DNA of 64,000 bases from Acanthococcus lagerstroemiae (taxonomy: Eukaryota; Arthropoda; Insecta; Hemiptera; Eriococcidae): positions 59,325,722-59,389,721 of the forward strand of contig CM063112.1 in assembly GCA_031841125.1 (NCBI GenBank). The letters are read 5' to 3'. How positions within the stretch are numbered: position 1 is the stretch's first letter; the number at the start of each line of letters is the position of its first letter. The position numbers and the translations under genes are program-made. The notes below the pieces were generated by a model that was given only the letters and a program-made list of their open reading frames with translations, searched no databases and was not told the origin of the DNA. Below, piece by piece: positions 60,236 through 64,000 of the stretch.

Positions 60236-62355
60236 GATTAAACCTATGAATGTTAATCTTTTTTACCACTATCGATCCACTGGTGGATACTGGTGGGGAG
60301 GGGGGTGAAATTCTACGTCGCCAAAAGGCACGGAAACCGCAAATTCTAGAATTTAAGGAGATATCTGAACGCATCGCAGTTCTAAAAATACGTATCAATG
60401 ATAATTCTAAAGTGACAGTTATACAGGCTTACGCGCCAACCCTTGCAGCCCCTAAAGAAGAAATTAGAGATTATTATAAAAATTGGCAAGATACACATGT
60501 AAATGAAAAAGACAAATACTTAATTATTGTGGGGGATTTTAATGCTAAGATAGAGATGATAAGAAGTTTAATTTTTGGGTAGGCCCGGCTACTGAGGGTC
60601 CAACTAATAAAAACAGATATAAACTGGTAAAATTTGCTATGAAACACGATCTTAGAGTAGCAAATACGTTTCTTAGGGAAAAAAAGGAGATCACTGGGTG
60701 GTAGCACCTTAAACGAAATTGACCATACATTAACAAATGACATTAACATTGTGTCTAATGTCAGTATGATCCCCACATTCCAATTTTCTTCAGATCATCG
60801 ACCGGTTTCTGGGGTTATTAAGATTCCACTTGGCTCCTCCTCCCCTGTATGGAAGAAAATAGCCAAAGCAAAGAAGGAAGAAATGACCTATTGATCTTCA
60901 TCCATAGGAAGCCAGAGGCAATAATTCATGTATAACAAAAAATAGAAAATACGAAAATACAGATGAGAAAATATCAATCCTTATAATCTGCAAGCTAAAT
61001 ACGACACACTAAGCGAAGTTCCACATACTACTCTTAAAAAACTTGGTATGAACAAACGGATGATAAGCTCGGTTGTAAGACTAAAAATCTAATCAATACA
61101 AGGATGGAGATTAGACGAAGAATAACATTAAATATTCAAGAACAAATAGAACTTGCGGAGCCTAACAAATTAATAAATAGGGAAATTCGCGGGGATGTTA
61201 GAAATCACGAACAAGAAACTGCATAAAATATTTTAAAAAGTACCTGGTCTACAAGGCAAGTTAACAAAACACTATCCAGGGGTAGGTTACTACTCTCGAA
61301 GGTTGAATACAGTCTCGAGGTGGTATTTAACGATAGAAAAAAAAATAGCTGAAATAGCCGCAGATTTTTATCGTGAGTTATATGAAGATCGTAGGCGAGG
61401 AGGAGGTGATCCAGACGCTTGGCAAAGATGCTGCTCAAATAAGGGGGATGTTAAATCTATTGAACCTAAGGAAATCGAAAAAGTTTAGAAAAACCAGGAC
61501 GGGCTCCAGGTCCTGATGGAATCGAAAACTAAAATCTGAAGATGTTCAGTAGCCTCCTGGCCAAACCTTTAGCAAAGATATTAAACTGCTCTCTCTTGTC
61601 CGGTCTTTCGCCACAGCAATGGTACCTCTCAGAAATCGTCCTGTTATACAAAAAAGGTGACAAGGCGGAATTCAATAACTATCGTCCCATAGCTTATCTT
61701 CGAATGTGGGGAAGGTATTCATAAATATTATTAAACAAAGAATCTACAACCTTCTAGATAGCCAACAACCTTTTGGGCAAGCAGGTTTTAGAAAAAACTA
61801 TAGCGCCATTGATCATATTCAAGCTCTTAGGCAAATCCTAGAGAAAGCAAACGAATTTCAAATTAAATTGGTTGTTATGTTTGTAGATTTTAATAAAGCT
61901 TTCGACTCACTTTTTCATGACAGAATTTGGGAGACATTGGCTATCCAAAGAGTTCCACAAAAAATTATATAAACTATACAAAATTTCTACTCCAACGCCT
62001 CGGCTCAAATAAAACTAGACAAAAATGCAGATTGCTTTAAAATCAAAAGAAGAGTCAAGCAGGGGGACCCACTCACCTAATATTTTTAATAGTAGAACAA
62101 GTCTTCCGCAAATTAAACTAGAGGGGTAAGGGGTAAGGGACCACAATATGCTAAATTTCAAATATCTAAACAAATTAAGATTTTCTGACGACATTGTTAT
62201 AATTCCAAATAATGCAGCGGACGTGAAGAAAATGACCGAGAACCTGACAAGGGAGAGCTGAGAGGTAGGTCTGTGAATTAATAAATTCAAAACTGAAATT
62301 ATAACAACAAAGATCATACATTTTGGTAAAATAAGAATTAATAATGAAATTATAG

Positions 62356-62593
62356 AGGTCGATTTCCGGAAATGCCACCTCTTCTAATTTTACTCTCAAC
62401 CCGAGCCCTGGAATCCGCCCTTTCGAGTATTACTTCAGAGACGTCGGGGAGGTTGTTAGGGCTGTCTTGGGCCTCTTCTCATCTTGCCGAAAAACCGGCC
62501 GAGGTCGAAATGTAGCGATGTTTCTATGTGGGCTCGAACCCGGGACTTCCAGATTTCGAGACCAGCGCGCTATCCACTCTGCCAATCAGACCT
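62356..62593 (-). mobile_element. tRNA-derived SINE, 238 bp
   Basis: Flanked by the 9-bp duplication AAATTATAG (62347-62355 and 62594-62602). The minus-strand head contains a pol III A box TGGCAGAGTGG (62585-62575) and a B box GGTTCGAGCCC (62540-62530) at tRNA spacing. The anticodon-like triplet reads CGA. About 150 bases of unrelated body follow. It interrupts the LINE after its FSDD box. Confidence 0.85.
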
Positions 62594-63319
62594 AAATTAT
62601 AGTGGTAGTCTCGGAACATAAATCTCTGGCAAATCTTATCTTTCAATACTAAAACTGAAAAAGAACTCCAAGTCCGAAAGGTACACGCATGGAAAGCATT
62701 CTGGACTCAGGGAATAATCTTCAAGGGCAAAATGAGTACCAAAACGAAATCACGAATTTTGAACACCACTGTTATTCCGGTTCTCACATATGGGGCACAG
62801 ACATGGGCCACTACGAAAAAAACAAATCCAAAAAAATACAAACAATCCAAAACGCGATGCCTCGAAGCAAGGTCCGATTGAAAGACCATATTAACATCGA
62901 CACAATCACGAAGCTAAACCCGTCTGGATCATTGCCAAACGGCTGAAGTTTGAAAACGCCGTTCATGTGATGAGAGACTCAAACTACAAATGGAACAAAT
63001 TTATAACGGCGTGGGTCCCTCATGAAGGGAGAAGGAGGAGGAGAGGAAGACCAGCAACTAGATGGGTGGATGAACTGGAAACGTATTTTCGTAAAAACTG
63101 GCAAAGAATGGCCAGAGATCGAACGAAATGGAAACACGTGATGGAAACCATTACCCATCAGTGGATGACCGAAGGTGGCGCTGGTGGATGAGGGTTCATC
63201 TACCTATCATATCTAAGAAAATCTTTATTTTAATAAGTTAAATGATGTATAGATACGCCGCACATTGGGTTGAGATGCTAAAATAAAAAAAATGTCCCGG
63301 TGGGAGTGAAAGGGTTAAT

Positions 63320-64000
63320 CAGCAAAAGAAGAAGAAACCTTGAGGCTCCTAATTTGAAACGCTCCTAATTTGAAACGTTGCCTGCTGACAAAATTCGAGG
63401 ACAGATTTGGGAAACTTTTCAGGATGTCCAACATTCGTCCATGTGGCGAATTTGTAGACGTATCATAGACAATTTAAGTCTTTTCATGTTCCATGTGGCT
63501 ATATAACCTTTTCTTTTGCTTTTCTATTGTATGTATGTCCTAGATAGACAAATGGTAATACGATATCTATATAGGACAAATGTGAGGTCAATAAAGACCA
63601 CTGCTAGGTTCAGGAAAAGGTAAATAGGAATCATAAGGACTTCCAGATAAAAGTATAAAGCACCATTTTGGTTCCGTTCTACATAAATAACAATAGTGGT
63701 ACACAGCAATTTGTCTTGTCTTGTATGCACAATTTGTTACAAATTTTATGTACGGAACAATCGAGACTTACGATAATATACTCGTATCTTTAGTCTGTTA
63801 TATGTTCCTGGGCTTGTCATAAAGTATTGTCCTTCCTTTCTGATAAGTCTGGGCATATGGGCTACATATCTAAAACCAGAACTTTTACAGCACAAGCCGG
63901 TTCTACGTAAGTCTTTTCTTCGGCTATGTACAATTTTTTCAGTTCTGTCCGCCTTTTAGCCATGTAGAAGTTTTGACGATAAAATAGGGACATGCCTTTT
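63320..64000. other. no gene recognised
   Basis: Begins with a 16-bp direct duplication ('ctcctaatttgaaacg', twice near 63346-63378). The rest is AT-rich. An upstream CRAL-TRIO exon might lie here or beyond, but none could be identified. Confidence 0.4.

Larger units (their letters stand above)
59650..63291 (+). mobile_element. RTE-like LINE, near full length, decayed
   Basis: It is bounded by a 15-bp duplication ATGTCCC(A/G)GTGGGAG (59635-59649 and 63292-63306) and ends in an A-rich tail. The endonuclease shows MNFNCQGL, a broken AEVK, VIQAYAPT, IIVGDFNAKI (about 60520-60550) and SDHRPV near 60795. The RT shows APGPDGIE, VLLYKKGDKAEFNNYRPIAYL, MFVDFNKAFDS (about 61875-61910) and a mutated FSDDIVII near 62180. 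The C-terminus has RRRRGRPATRWVDEL and MARDRTKWKHV, typical of RTE-type ORFs. Many stops and frameshifts, plus two insertions, make it inactive. Confidence 0.88.
59274..63314. mobile_element. piggyBac-like MITE (about 384 bp without later insertions)
   Basis: TTAA flanks both ends (59270-59273 and 63315-63318). The termini are TCCTTTCACTCCCAGG and, inverted, CCCTTTCACTCCCACC (13 of 16). TTAA duplications with CCYTT-type ends are typical of piggyBac elements. No transposase is present. It was later split by the LINE at 59650-63291. Confidence 0.8.

Noticed and set aside
62521..62593. tRNA gene (A and B boxes, anticodon-like CGA)
   Set aside because: It continues into a body, is flanked by a 9-bp target duplication inside a LINE and has weak stems, so it is a SINE head, not a working tRNA gene.

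Overview
The window is AT-rich animal nuclear DNA, most likely from an insect. All four recognisable protein genes are split by many short introns with GT..AG borders. They are a membrane acyl-CoA desaturase, a WD-repeat nucleolar protein (WDR55 type), a CYP4-type cytochrome P450 and a CRAL-TRIO/SEC14-like lipid-binding protein. All four lie on the minus strand. I rebuilt exon chains by translating and checking that splice phases agree. No tRNA, rRNA or CRISPR array was seen. A hemipteran host is only a guess.

Layout: 1-8.6 kb is intergenic, made of degenerate repeats, RTE-type LINE fragments and hAT-like MITEs. 8.77-12.44 kb is the desaturase (5 coding exons, 329 aa), with one possible upstream exon at 16.8 kb. 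12.5-18.2 kb is repeat-rich. 18.30-20.53 kb is WDR55 (6 exons, about 430 aa). 21.5-23 kb holds a palindromic GCATGC cluster and a threefold ~270-bp tandem repeat with splice-like borders. 23.45-35.52 kb is the P450 (12 exons, 514 aa), whose introns hold a LINE, a TA-flanked DNA transposon inside that LINE, a hAT-like element and two copies of a foldback MITE.

35.6-58 kb has no confident host gene. It contains two related ~1.75-kb C/T-rich elements with Helitron-like ends, several LINE copies interrupted by MITEs, and a ~2.5-kb inverted-repeat structure. 58.26-59.24 kb is the 3' part of the CRAL-TRIO gene. Directly upstream of its first visible exon is a nested stack: a piggyBac-like MITE holding a near full-length but decayed RTE-type LINE, which itself holds a hAT-like MITE and a tRNA-derived SINE.

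The host genes are not an operon. The desaturase and P450 both suggest lipid or small-molecule metabolism and the CRAL-TRIO protein lipid transport, but nothing here shows that they work together. The clearest new observations are about transposon structure (target duplications, empty sites, nesting) and a P450 whose I-helix lacks the usual acidic residue. I found no convincing undescribed multi-gene system.
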